DNA from: Prevotella jejuni
GTDB taxonomy: Bacteria > Bacteroidota > Bacteroidia > Bacteroidales > Bacteroidaceae
Assembly (NCBI RefSeq): GCF_900187995.1
Contig: NZ_FZNZ01000028.1
Location: forward strand, 1 to 53,006
Direction of reading: 5' to 3'
DNA length: 53,006 nt
Shown here piece after piece: positions 35,281 through 43,432 of the stretch. How positions within the stretch are numbered: position 1 is the first letter of the stretch; each line of letters starts with the position of its first letter. A program made the position numbers and the translations under genes. A model generated the notes under the pieces. It made no database searches and had not been told where the DNA came from. It worked only from the letters and a program-made list of their open reading frames with translations.

Positions 35281-35622
35281 ATCAACGGGAGTAATGACCA
35301 TCAAACATATTGGTTAAGATTTCTACCAACGGAAATAGTGACCATCAAACGCATTGGTTACATATATTACCAACGGAAGTAATGACCTTCAAACATATTG
35401 GTTAAGATTTCTACCAACGGAAATAGTGACCATCAACCACATTGGTTAAGATTTCCACCAACGGAGATAATGACCATCAAACATATTGGTTAAGATTTCC
35501 ACCAACGGAAATAGTGACCATCAAACACATTGGTTAAGATTTCTACCAACGGAAATAATGACCATCAAACATATTGGTTAAGATTTCTACCAACGGGAGT
35601 AGTGACCATTAAACACATTGGT
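35281..35622. repeat. 44-bp tandem repeat, 7.8 copies, in alternating pairs
   Basis: Units start every 44 bp at 35281, 35325, 35369, 35413, 35457, 35501, 35545 and 35589 (last one partial). Each runs from ACCAACGG to TTGGTTAAGATTTCT. Odd units read AATGACC...ACATATTGG and even ones AGTGACC...CACATTGG (ACGCATTGG in unit 2), so the true unit is 88 bp. ACCAA and TTGGT at the ends of each 34-bp core are inverted. Confidence 0.96.
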
Positions 35623-35645
35623 CCAACGGGCATAATTGAATAGTA

Positions 35646-36065
35646 TCAAAGCCCTTTGGACCGCATATAATCCTGAAGTATAATCGTTGCAGATATCTCG
35701 TCAACAAGTCCTTTATCCTCCCGTCGTGTCTTCTTCTTCACCCCTCCGGCAAGAATAGCTTGATGAGCAATGACAGAAGTAAACCTCTCGTCGTAGTAAT
35801 CAATCGGCAGTTCAGGATGCACCTTACGCCAACGATTAACAAACTGTTCGACACGTGCGAGGTTCTCACTCGGTTGTCCATTAGGCTGCAAAGGCTTTCC
35901 AATGACCAGCTGACTGACCGATTCCTTCACAACATACTGTGTTAAGAAGTCGAAAAGTTCAGACGTAGCAACAGTCGCCAACCCATTGGCGATGATACAC
36001 AATGGGTCGGTGACTGCAAGTCCGGTTCGTTTCTTTCCGTAATCTATAGCTAAGATTCTTCCCAT
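35646..36065 (-). CDS. ruvX: Putative Holliday junction resolvase RuvX (YqgF family)
   Basis: A 139-residue RNase H-fold protein. ILAIDYGKKRTGLAVTD at the start carries the first acidic residue (D8), LVIGKPLQPNGQPS follows, then DYYDERFTSV and the end DEISATIILQDYM, which give the remaining acidic residues. The family works in recombination or in 16S rRNA end processing. The ATG abuts the stop of the SPOR gene (TAGATG), implying coupled translation. Confidence 0.95.
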   Translation of the reverse strand: MGRILAIDYGKKRTGLAVTDPLCIIANGLATVATSELFDFLTQYVVKESVSQLVIGKPLQPNGQPSENLARVEQFVNRWRKVHPELPIDYYDERFTSVIAHQAILAGGVKKKTRREDKGLVDEISATIILQDYMRSKGL

Positions 36066-36560
36066 CTATCGAGAAAGCAACCACGCATCAGCGTATGTAG
36101 CGCGCAGCTGATTGCGACTCTGGACAGCAGAAGCCTTACTATCGTATGTAGAAGCGACAACACGATACATATTATTACCAGCATTGTAAGCTACTTGTGC
36201 ATCGTAACCAGCATTCTTCAAACGCTGCTGTAAGCCCTCAGCATTAGCCTTTACGCCGAAAGAACCAACGACAACACTATAAGCCTTCAAGCCTGCACCA
36301 TTCACAACAGAGACTGTCTCACGGCGAACAGGTTCGTTGTCGTAATTGTCAACAACAGGCGCCTGTGTCACAGGCTGAGACTCTACAGGAGCGACAACAG
36401 CTGCCTCTTGAGTTGTAGTAGTCTCATCTGTAGTTGAAGGAGCCTGCTCCTGAGACTTAGCTTTCTCATAGGCCTTCTTGTATGCACTCTCGCTTGACTT
36501 ACAGCCAGTGAACGCAACCGCTACACAGAGCGCTGCACTCAACACCATAAATTTCTTCAT
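36066..36560 (-). CDS. SPOR-domain lipoprotein
   Basis: The 164 residues start with a lipoprotein signal (MKKFMVLSAALCVAVAFTGC), then a long Thr/Gln/Glu/Val-rich linker (about 25-90) and a C-terminal SPOR domain (about 92-164: AYSVVVGSFGVKANAEGLQQ...YRVVASTYDSKASA). SPOR domains bind denuded peptidoglycan at division sites. It is probably anchored in a membrane and reaches into the periplasm. It heads the SPOR-ruvX-def cluster. A weak promoter (TTG-N18-TAACTTCG, 36614-36642) lies upstream. Confidence 0.9.
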   Translation of the reverse strand: MKKFMVLSAALCVAVAFTGCKSSESAYKKAYEKAKSQEQAPSTTDETTTTQEAAVVAPVESQPVTQAPVVDNYDNEPVRRETVSVVNGAGLKAYSVVVGSFGVKANAEGLQQRLKNAGYDAQVAYNAGNNMYRVVASTYDSKASAVQSRNQLRATYADAWLLSR

Positions 36561-36714
36561 AATCCCTTAGTTTTTATTTATTATACTTTTAATCCACACT
36601 GTTCTTTATCGTGCGAAGTTACAAAATAATACGAAGAAGCAAGAAAATAAGGCCAATAAAGTTTGTTAAATAAAGCATTTGAAAGATTTTTAACACAAAA
36701 AGACGCCGTATCTA

Positions 36715-36745
36715 TTGGTGGTATGCGAAACTTTGACTATATTTG
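36715..36745 (+). promoter_or_regulatory. Promoter of the YtxH-holin-small protein operon
   Basis: TTG (36715-36717), 20 bp, TATATTTG (36738-36745), about 42 bp before the ATG. Confidence 0.8.
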
Positions 36746-36787
36746 CCAATGATTAAGAATATAAGTATTCACTAAAAATAAGAGATT

Positions 36788-37003
36788 ATGAAGACATTAG
36801 GTTACATTGGCGCATTCCTCTGCGGTGGTCTTGCAGGCGCTACTCTCGGTTTGCTTTTGGCTCCAGAGAAAGGTACAGACACACGTTCTAAGATTTCTGA
36901 AGCAGTTGATGATTTCTGCAAGAAACACGACCTTAAGCTCAGTCGCAAGGAGACTGACGAGTTCGTTGAAGACATCAAAGACGCAGCTTCTGACGTTATC
37001 TAA
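36788..37003 (+). CDS. YtxH domain protein
   Basis: A 71-residue protein with an N-terminal glycine-rich membrane segment (YIGAFLCGGLAGATLGLLLAP) followed by EKGTDTRSKI and a charged helix, the standard YtxH layout. Members are membrane-anchored stress proteins. It is the first gene of a compact three-gene unit, 10 bp before the next. Confidence 0.93.
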   Translation: MKTLGYIGAFLCGGLAGATLGLLLAPEKGTDTRSKISEAVDDFCKKHDLKLSRKETDEFVEDIKDAASDVI

Positions 37004-37013
37004 ATCATAGAGG

Positions 37014-37367
37014 ATGTTCTCGAACGATAAGAACGTAGAAACAATAGCACACTTAATAGAGGTGCTAAAACATTATATCGGGCTTCAGTCAGAGTACGTG
37101 AAGCTCGATGTAATAGAGAAGGTAGTACGACTACTGACGGTAATTACTATCGTGGTAGTGTTCTGTACTATCCTCTTAATTTCCTTAATTTACTTCTCCT
37201 TTGCTGCAGCCTTTGCTTTGCAGGCATTGGTAGGGTCACTTATATGGGCTTTCCTCATTGTTGCTGGTGGCTATTTGCTACTGCTCTTCGTCTTTATCTT
37301 ACTACGTCACAGACTGATTGAACGCCCATTGGTAAGATTCTTGGGAAGTCTTTTAATGTCAAAATAA
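37014..37367 (+). CDS. Holin-like (YqjE/DUF1469 type) two-pass membrane protein
   Basis: The 117 residues contain a cytoplasmic N-terminal helix (ETIAHLIEVLKHYIGLQSEY) and two long membrane segments (about 45-70 and 75-100), typical of the phage-holin-superfamily-like YqjE proteins. These are chromosomal genes, not phage lysis genes. It is flanked tightly by the YtxH gene and the next one. Confidence 0.85.
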   Translation: MFSNDKNVETIAHLIEVLKHYIGLQSEYVKLDVIEKVVRLLTVITIVVVFCTILLISLIYFSFAAAFALQALVGSLIWAFLIVAGGYLLLLFVFILLRHRLIERPLVRFLGSLLMSK

Positions 37368-37371
37368 GCTT

Positions 37372-37683
37372 ATGACTGAACAGACTACGCACTCTGGACC
37401 TCATTATAGGACGTTGGACGACATAAGACTGCGTAAGGCGCAGCTCCTTACTGACATCACAAAGGATAGCAATAGGATAGCTGGACTGTGGAACGAGCTT
37501 ATGCACAAGCCTAAAGACAAGAACTCTCCTACCCAGAGATTCTCTGGTGTTCTTAGCACAGGAGCTGGGGTCTTGGATGGTCTTATCCTTAGTTGGAAGC
37601 TCTATCGCATGTTTGGTGGTAAGCATCCTACTGGTCTTCTTAACAAGAGATTTGGCTTTTTCAAAAAGAAGAAGAATAAATAG
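37372..37683 (+). CDS. Small basic protein, third gene of the membrane operon
   Basis: A 103-residue product with an N-terminal helical region (TLDDIRLRKAQLLTDITKDS), a short hydrophobic middle and a very basic end (GFFKKKKNK). It starts 4 bp after the holin-like stop, so it is surely cotranslated or cotranscribed. The order YtxH, two-pass protein, small basic protein recalls the E. coli yqjD-yqjE-yqjK group by layout. Function unknown. Confidence 0.82.
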   Translation: MTEQTTHSGPHYRTLDDIRLRKAQLLTDITKDSNRIAGLWNELMHKPKDKNSPTQRFSGVLSTGAGVLDGLILSWKLYRMFGGKHPTGLLNKRFGFFKKKKNK

Positions 37684-37851
37684 ATGAGTTGACGACTTAC
37701 CGAGTTGGAAGGTCGACAAACGTTTTCTGATAGACATTATCGCTTTAATTATGATTAGAGGCTGCGTTAGTTCATCCTCTAAGTTTGCTTCTGATGGTAG
37801 CTTCTATGGAGAGTTATCGAACGACACATCGGTTCAGAACACAGAAAGATT

Positions 37852-37874
37852 AAAGGGACAATGTCCTTTTTTTT
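37852..37874 (+). terminator. Terminator of the YtxH operon
   Basis: AAAGGGAC / GTCCTTT stem with one bulged G, followed by a run of eight T (37867-37874), about 170 bp after the last stop. Confidence 0.75.
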
Positions 37875-37894
37875 CGTATTCTCGTTTATAGTCT

Positions 37895-38005
37895 ACGCCC
37901 TTCTCCATTCAAGAAGACGCCTAACAGCATTGAAGAAGAGCCTTGGCAACACCCTTGACAACGCCCTTCTTGAAGCTTACCAAGCATGTTCTTAAACGCT
38001 CTTCA
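37895..38005. repeat. AAGAAGGGCATGTTC dispersed element, copy E (degenerate)
   Basis: Fragments GCCCTTCTCC, AAGAAGACGCC, GCCCTTCTTG and CATGTTCTTAAACGCT, with a following CTCTTCATAACCTTCTGATTC like the text after the core of copy B. Much diverged. The rest of the 37,684-38,203 spacer holds two terminators. Confidence 0.6.
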
Positions 38006-38141
38006 TAACCTTCTGATTCTCTATTAATTATAAAGACACATAATGACCTTACCCCTTGACAATCATACACATGCTACAAAGGGTTTTTATAAAGATATTT
38101 CCAAACCTTTACAGTACTAAGTTTATTGGATTGTCACAAAT

Positions 38142-38177
38142 AAAAAACTCCCTACAAATCCGAAGACTTATAGGGAG
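38142..38177 (-). terminator. Terminator of the SusC/SusD-metalloprotease operon
   Basis: A 13-bp stem with two wobbles (38148-38160 with 38165-38177), UUCG tetraloop on the minus strand, and six T (38142-38147), about 25 bp after the last gene. Confidence 0.93.
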
Positions 38178-38203
38178 CGAACGGTTCTTGTTCGACGAAC
38201 TAA

Positions 38204-40840
38204 CTATTTCAAATACTTTTTCAATCGCTTTTCGAGAAGCATATAATGCGCTTTAAGGTCGGGTGTAGACACATGTGGAATGGTCGTTTCTAACAGAGAC
38301 AGCAGCTTTTGCGCATACTCTAATTGGAACTCAGAAGTGCGGTTAACCGTTGTTCCCCACAGCGGTTCTGGTTCACCATAGCCATTACCGAAGTTGAGGA
38401 AATGGGTGTCCTCACTTAAACCTCGTTGCTTGTCGGTCAGATAACAAAATGCCGTCTGTTCTACGTCAGCCTCTTTCTGCTGTAACAGACTGGTAATAAT
38501 ATTATTAGCCGACACCACCCCCGACTGAAGATTATGCACATTAGGTGCTTGCTTCATGTCAGAGACGCCCTCTTGTAATAGGTCGACATAGAGACGCTGC
38601 ATGGAGAGGTCGGCCACAGAGAGGTTTTCCTTCCCTGCAATCGTCTTACCAAAGACATCTTGATAAACATCCTCCATATATTCAATTGGCGAATAAGAGG
38701 TAGAGTCAAGATAATAAGAAATAGCGAGCTTTGACGTTGCCATCATAGCAAGCGACTGCACATCACGAGCTAAAATCTTAAAAGGCTTGTTGGCTCCGAA
38801 AGGTAGTTTCTTCTCAATCGTATCGTTACCTAATGTCGCAAACGTACGAGCCTGCTTCAGAAGCCACTGTACAGACTCCTTTTGTTTAGCCTTTGGTACA
38901 ACCTTATAGCGAGGTAAGCCCGACTTCTCACTTGTCTGATAGAGATAGATACCAGGTACGTTGACACTGACATTACGCACATAATGCATGGCTTGAGACA
39001 AGATCTCGTTGTATAACTCAGCTTTTCTGCTATCGCCATCCTCATCGCCAATCCAGTGGTCGAGGTTCTTGAGAATCATCCTAAGGTTCTGCATACCATA
39101 AGTAGACGACTTCACAGGGTCGTCACCAAGGTCTTCCTCGATGGCTGAGGGGTCATACTTCGTACCCGTCTGCTGTAGGCCATAACGATAGAAGGGGTCG
39201 CCTTCATGCTTATCAGCCAACAAGCGCAGCTGCTTAGCGTCATCCTCGAAGCCCTTTGAGCCTGGGAAAAGTTTATAAGCCCACTCAACAGCATAGTAGT
39301 CATAGACCCCAAGACGTGGAGGAGTAAGTTTAACGCCATGGTCAGAAGGTTGTGCTACATAATTGAAACGAGCATAATCCATGATAGAAGCCGTTGTACC
39401 ATACTGCTGTGTGAAGGCCACAGAACGCAAGGAGTCGGTAGGGAGTGCCGCCGATGCCGCCATATTGTGCATGAAACCAAGCGTGTGACCCACCTCGTGC
39501 GCAATGATGTATTCCAATGTCTCCTCTATTATACTATCAGGCATTTGTGCTCCTCGAGCACGAGGGTCAATCTGTGCCGTTTGTACAAACCGCCAGTTAT
39601 TAATCGTATTAACAACGTCATTATAGACAAGTACGGTAGCGTTGATCACTTCTCCCGTCCGTGGGTCAGTCCAAGAAGGTCCCATAGCATTCTCGACATC
39701 CGTAGGTAGGTATCTGATACATGAATACTTAAAGTCATCTGGGTCGAAGTTAGGATCGTTTGTAGGGAAGTCTGCCACCTGCATAACATTCTTAAAACCA
39801 ATCTTCTCGAAGGCCTTATTCCACCATAGAACACCCGCTTTAATAGCTTGTTTCCAAAGAGGAGGGAACGTGTTCTCTACATAATAGACGATAGGCTTAG
39901 TCGGTTCGCATAGTTCACCAGCAAAGTAAGCAGTCGTATCCTTCGGTATAAGGCGCCAACGCTTGACGAATGTTGCCTTATCAATAGACCCATCTTTCTT
40001 AAGGACATCCTTGTTCATTAGGAACATCCCCACACGTGTATCACTCAAACGAGGTGTCATCAAGTCGTTAGGCAACAGTGCTAACGTGAAGTTTACGCCT
40101 ATGGTTACAGGATAGTTCGTGATAGGTGAGCCCTTTTTACCAGACAGGCTAATAATGTAATGTCTGTCCATTCCGACACAGGCATTCGTGTCGAACACCT
40201 TTAATTTCGTCACTCTCGTGAGGTTCTCTTTAAGCGAAGCGTTCACAGAGTACGACCCCACGTTCTTAGCAATTACTGGGAAGAAGCGGTTCTCTTTGAG
40301 GACAAACGACGAAGCATCGAAGAGTACGGCCCCAGTGGAGTCGTTATGCGCCTTTATAGGGAATGAAAAGAAATCGAGATTATCGTAGTTCAATCTTGCA
40401 GCAAGCTTTGCTGAAGGTTGGTTCTTAGGCACATATAAATCGGTGTTGACGACCTGCATCACCACAGAACTATCTTTCTCAATGAAGCGTACATGCACTA
40501 AATTGGAGTTCTTAAAGCCTAAGTCGCCCATCTTTGGATTGGAGACAGACGAAATAGTGACGCCAATAAGCATGTCACGACCCAACGACTCTTTCGGAAG
40601 CTCCATCAACAAGCGTCCATCTGTCTTATGGAACGAAACGAAACTACCCCGTACTGACTCCGTTAGTTGCTCAGTAAGGGCCCGTTCGTAGGCTGATTTC
40701 TTTTCGGTCTGACTGCTCTGTGCCTTCTTCTTACGTTTCATCAACGGGAAAGCCGACCCCGATGTGGCTGCCAGAGAGAAGAGAAGTAGAAGTAATAATA
40801 TGCGACGCATTAACTTATTAGCTATTAATGAATATTTCAT
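38204..40840 (-). CDS. DUF5117/DUF5118-type zinc metalloprotease, catalytically complete
   Basis: A large exported protein of 878 residues. After a signal peptide (to about A30) it shows the layout of the Bacteroidota DUF5118-DUF5117 metalloproteases: an N-terminal region ending near 200, then PPLWKQAIKAGVLWWNKAFE (327-345), DPDDFKYSCIRYLP, and the metzincin zinc motif HEVGHTLGFMH (H448, E449, H452, H458) followed by the Met-turn ASIMDYARFNY. All zinc ligands and the catalytic glutamate are present. It overlaps the preceding paralogue by four bases (ATGA) and ends the operon. Confidence 0.92.
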   Translation of the reverse strand: MKYSLIANKLMRRILLLLLLFSLAATSGSAFPLMKRKKKAQSSQTEKKSAYERALTEQLTESVRGSFVSFHKTDGRLLMELPKESLGRDMLIGVTISSVSNPKMGDLGFKNSNLVHVRFIEKDSSVVMQVVNTDLYVPKNQPSAKLAARLNYDNLDFFSFPIKAHNDSTGAVLFDASSFVLKENRFFPVIAKNVGSYSVNASLKENLTRVTKLKVFDTNACVGMDRHYIISLSGKKGSPITNYPVTIGVNFTLALLPNDLMTPRLSDTRVGMFLMNKDVLKKDGSIDKATFVKRWRLIPKDTTAYFAGELCEPTKPIVYYVENTFPPLWKQAIKAGVLWWNKAFEKIGFKNVMQVADFPTNDPNFDPDDFKYSCIRYLPTDVENAMGPSWTDPRTGEVINATVLVYNDVVNTINNWRFVQTAQIDPRARGAQMPDSIIEETLEYIIAHEVGHTLGFMHNMAASAALPTDSLRSVAFTQQYGTTASIMDYARFNYVAQPSDHGVKLTPPRLGVYDYYAVEWAYKLFPGSKGFEDDAKQLRLLADKHEGDPFYRYGLQQTGTKYDPSAIEEDLGDDPVKSSTYGMQNLRMILKNLDHWIGDEDGDSRKAELYNEILSQAMHYVRNVSVNVPGIYLYQTSEKSGLPRYKVVPKAKQKESVQWLLKQARTFATLGNDTIEKKLPFGANKPFKILARDVQSLAMMATSKLAISYYLDSTSYSPIEYMEDVYQDVFGKTIAGKENLSVADLSMQRLYVDLLQEGVSDMKQAPNVHNLQSGVVSANNIITSLLQQKEADVEQTAFCYLTDKQRGLSEDTHFLNFGNGYGEPEPLWGTTVNRTSEFQLEYAQKLLSLLETTIPHVSTPDLKAHYMLLEKRLKKYLK

Positions 40841-43380
40841 TGACCATCCTCCAAAGCTTTGTTCACCTTAAAGAGTAACATAGAATAATGTGAGTGTGCC
40901 TCAGGAGAGAGCTTTGCTTTGACACACGCCTCTAACATTGGCTTCAACTTCAACAGTGAGGTGTAGAAGTAGATAGCCGAACCATCTAATAAGGCCGCAT
41001 CCACTGTTGGTGCGAGTGATGCTGTAGGATTCCCAAAAGCTGCGCTATTAGTCTGATTACCAGTAACCATTGTAGACTGAAGAGCTGCTGGTCCGTTGCC
41101 GCCTTGTTTGTTAGCTTTGTCAATCACCGCACGTGAATAAGTAAGATAAGCACGTTGCAGCACACGCTCTTCCTGTGATGGTGCCTTACATAATTGTGCA
41201 CTATGGAAGAGAGAAGAGAAGAGGTCGTCGAAGTATTCCTTCTGACTATAACTCTGTGCAGACAGGTGTGACGCTACAGCCAAGCGTGTACGAACACCAA
41301 AGAGGTCATAGCCAATAAACTCTAACAACTGGTCATAATAGCTTATAGCCATGAAGCCCTTACGTTCAAAGCCTGGGTTGGCATATTGCTTAAAGTGTTT
41401 AGCCTGGTTCAAGCACCATAACATCGCTTGACGCTGACGTGCCTTAGATACGACCTCATAGCGAGGAACACCCGAAGAGACTTTCATGTCGTTCAGGAAG
41501 ATACCTCCGACATTACTCAGCACACGCTTGAAGAAGGCATATCTCTGCTGAGAGATTGTCAGATACAAGTTCTCTTTAATTCGACTATCATCATCGTCTT
41601 TCACCCAGTTATAAAGGTTGTTCTCAACGATTTGCATGTTACGCAATCCGTATTCACTTGCTTTAATCGCATCATTACCCAATGCACCCTCCTGAACACG
41701 TGGGTCCCAAATCAAAGAAGAGGTACGGAAGAAACGATAACGAGGATTTTGTACACGCTTATCTACCATCTTTTCGAGTGTAGAGGTCTCTTCGCTTAAA
41801 CTTGTCTTTGCTGGGTCAAAGTAACGATAAGCCCATTCAATGGCATGCTTGTCATACTGTCCGATATTCTCTGGCATATAGACAACACCCTTATCGCTCG
41901 GTTGAGCAACATAGTTAAAAGGTGTGTTAGCCATGATAGAAGCCGCCAGATTGTTTGCACGTGTGAATGTGCTGTTACGGAGAGAATCGACTGGATAGGA
42001 ATAAGAAGCCCCTATATTGTCGAGCAGACCAAGACTTCTACCAACCTCACGTGCGACAAGATACTTCAATCCTTGGTTGAACTTGTCTTGTGGAAGATGG
42101 GAGGTTCGCATGGAGACATCGGATGCTGCTGAGCCTAAGAACAGCCAACGATAAATCTGATTACCAACGTTAGCCGGAACAAAGACCGACGCATTGATAA
42201 TCTCTCCCGTCTGTGGATTGGCTAAGAAAGAAGAGCTAACCTTATCAGAGGTACTTGGCACATAGCGGATACAGGAATAAGCAATATCGTCTGCATCAAA
42301 GTTACGATCATTCTTAGGGAAGTCTAAGGCCTCAATAGCCTTTTGATAACCCGCTTGTTCGAAGGCTTTATTCCATAGCTCCACCCCTTGCTTTATTGCA
42401 TTCTTCCATTCAGCAGGGAAGGCGTCATCGATATAAAAGCATATAGGCTTTACTGGTTTAGAGAGCTTTCCCTGCTCGTAAGCCTTAATACTCTGTGGTA
42501 CAAGGTTCCAACGTTGTGCTATGAAGGTCTGCTTACTTTTAGCAATATTATTATTAAAGGTGAGCTTTGAAACGGATGCTATACCTACTCGCGAATCTGT
42601 TATACGCTGGCGCATCTTACTATCTGGCAACAATGCTAAACTATAGGTTACTCCTACGGTTGTCGGAATTTCACTGGCTACAGGTAAGGACATGAGTGAT
42701 GCTGTGAGTAGATAGTTGAAGTCAACATTCACAACAATGTTGTTGTCAAAGCTTTTAATTGCTCTAACAAAAGACATCTCACTCTTAGGTGAAGCGCTCA
42801 ATGCCAAGTCGCCCGACTTCTTTGGGATAACAGGTAACATACTGTTAGGGCGTGCTAAGAGGTCGGTTACATCAATTACAAGAGCCGTACTGTCGTTGTT
42901 GTAAGCCGCAATCTTAAATCCCATCAAGACAGGATCACGGTAGCTAATTTTCAAAGCCTCTTGCATCTCGGCACTTGCACTACCATCTGAATAAACGACA
43001 CTGTTAGGCGTCTTCATCACAAGACTACTGTCTTGTACCTCAAAGAAGAAGTGGAGAGGAGTGAAGCTCTTGGTACCGATGGTCAGATAAGTTGGGTCGG
43101 TGGTGGAAGAGATACCACCTCCTAACAACATCTCTTTATGCAAGTATTTGACAGGAACCTCCAAGTAGAGTTTCCCATCACACTTATGTACAGTGATAAA
43201 CTTACTACTTACGGTCTCTTTCTTCTTGTCTTTGAATAGTTTATCGTATTTGGTCTCCTTCTTAGCCTTCTTGTCTTCGTCGCCTTTCTTATCATCGGCA
43301 AAGGCCTTAACATTAACGCACAATAGTAATAAGGCTATTCCTATTGTGCGTATGGTAGCTATTAGATTGTTTGTTTTCAT
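40837..43380 (-). CDS. DUF5117/DUF5118-type metalloprotease homologue lacking the zinc ligands (probable pseudoenzyme)
   Basis: From the ATG at 43378-43380 the product has 847 residues with a signal peptide (MKTNNLIATIRTIGIALLLLCVNVKAFA-like, core IGIALLLLCVNVKAFA). It aligns with the downstream gene along its whole length: FPAEWKNAIKQGVELWNKAF, DADDIAYSCIRYVP, PQTGEIINASVFV and the Met-turn ASIMANTPFNYVAQPSDKG. In place of HEVGHTLGFMH it has REVGRSLGLLD, so the three histidines became R444, R448 and D454, although the glutamate stays. It is an open, full-length frame, so the loss is not decay of a pseudogene. I infer a binding or regulatory partner. A hairpin (43401-43427) separates it from the gene before it. 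Confidence 0.9.
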   Translation of the reverse strand: MKTNNLIATIRTIGIALLLLCVNVKAFADDKKGDEDKKAKKETKYDKLFKDKKKETVSSKFITVHKCDGKLYLEVPVKYLHKEMLLGGGISSTTDPTYLTIGTKSFTPLHFFFEVQDSSLVMKTPNSVVYSDGSASAEMQEALKISYRDPVLMGFKIAAYNNDSTALVIDVTDLLARPNSMLPVIPKKSGDLALSASPKSEMSFVRAIKSFDNNIVVNVDFNYLLTASLMSLPVASEIPTTVGVTYSLALLPDSKMRQRITDSRVGIASVSKLTFNNNIAKSKQTFIAQRWNLVPQSIKAYEQGKLSKPVKPICFYIDDAFPAEWKNAIKQGVELWNKAFEQAGYQKAIEALDFPKNDRNFDADDIAYSCIRYVPSTSDKVSSSFLANPQTGEIINASVFVPANVGNQIYRWLFLGSAASDVSMRTSHLPQDKFNQGLKYLVAREVGRSLGLLDNIGASYSYPVDSLRNSTFTRANNLAASIMANTPFNYVAQPSDKGVVYMPENIGQYDKHAIEWAYRYFDPAKTSLSEETSTLEKMVDKRVQNPRYRFFRTSSLIWDPRVQEGALGNDAIKASEYGLRNMQIVENNLYNWVKDDDDSRIKENLYLTISQQRYAFFKRVLSNVGGIFLNDMKVSSGVPRYEVVSKARQRQAMLWCLNQAKHFKQYANPGFERKGFMAISYYDQLLEFIGYDLFGVRTRLAVASHLSAQSYSQKEYFDDLFSSLFHSAQLCKAPSQEERVLQRAYLTYSRAVIDKANKQGGNGPAALQSTMVTGNQTNSAAFGNPTASLAPTVDAALLDGSAIYFYTSLLKLKPMLEACVKAKLSPEAHSHYSMLLFKVNKALEDGQ

Positions 43381-43400
43381 GTTGGAATTATAGTTTGAAT

Positions 43401-43427
43401 GTGGCATGTAGTCATCTTACATGCCAC
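43401..43427 (-). other. Stem-loop between the PKD-like gene and the metalloprotease pair
   Basis: A perfect 10-bp stem (43401-43410 with 43418-43427), loop GTCATCT, without a T-run. It may trim or attenuate the operon mRNA before the two protease genes. Confidence 0.6.
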
Positions 43428-43432
43428 TTTCA

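Noticed and set aside
9414..35622. CRISPR arrays
   Set aside because: The tandem repeats follow one another directly, with no unique spacers of constant length, and no cas gene is present.
37014..37367. Prophage lysis gene
   Set aside because: The holin-like protein sits in a YtxH operon without any phage gene nearby, so it is the chromosomal YqjE type.
37750..37890. 46-codon frame beginning MIRGCVSSSSKF
   Set aside because: It contains the terminator of the YtxH operon near its end and has no promoter or motif; chance is more likely, though a small peptide cannot be excluded.
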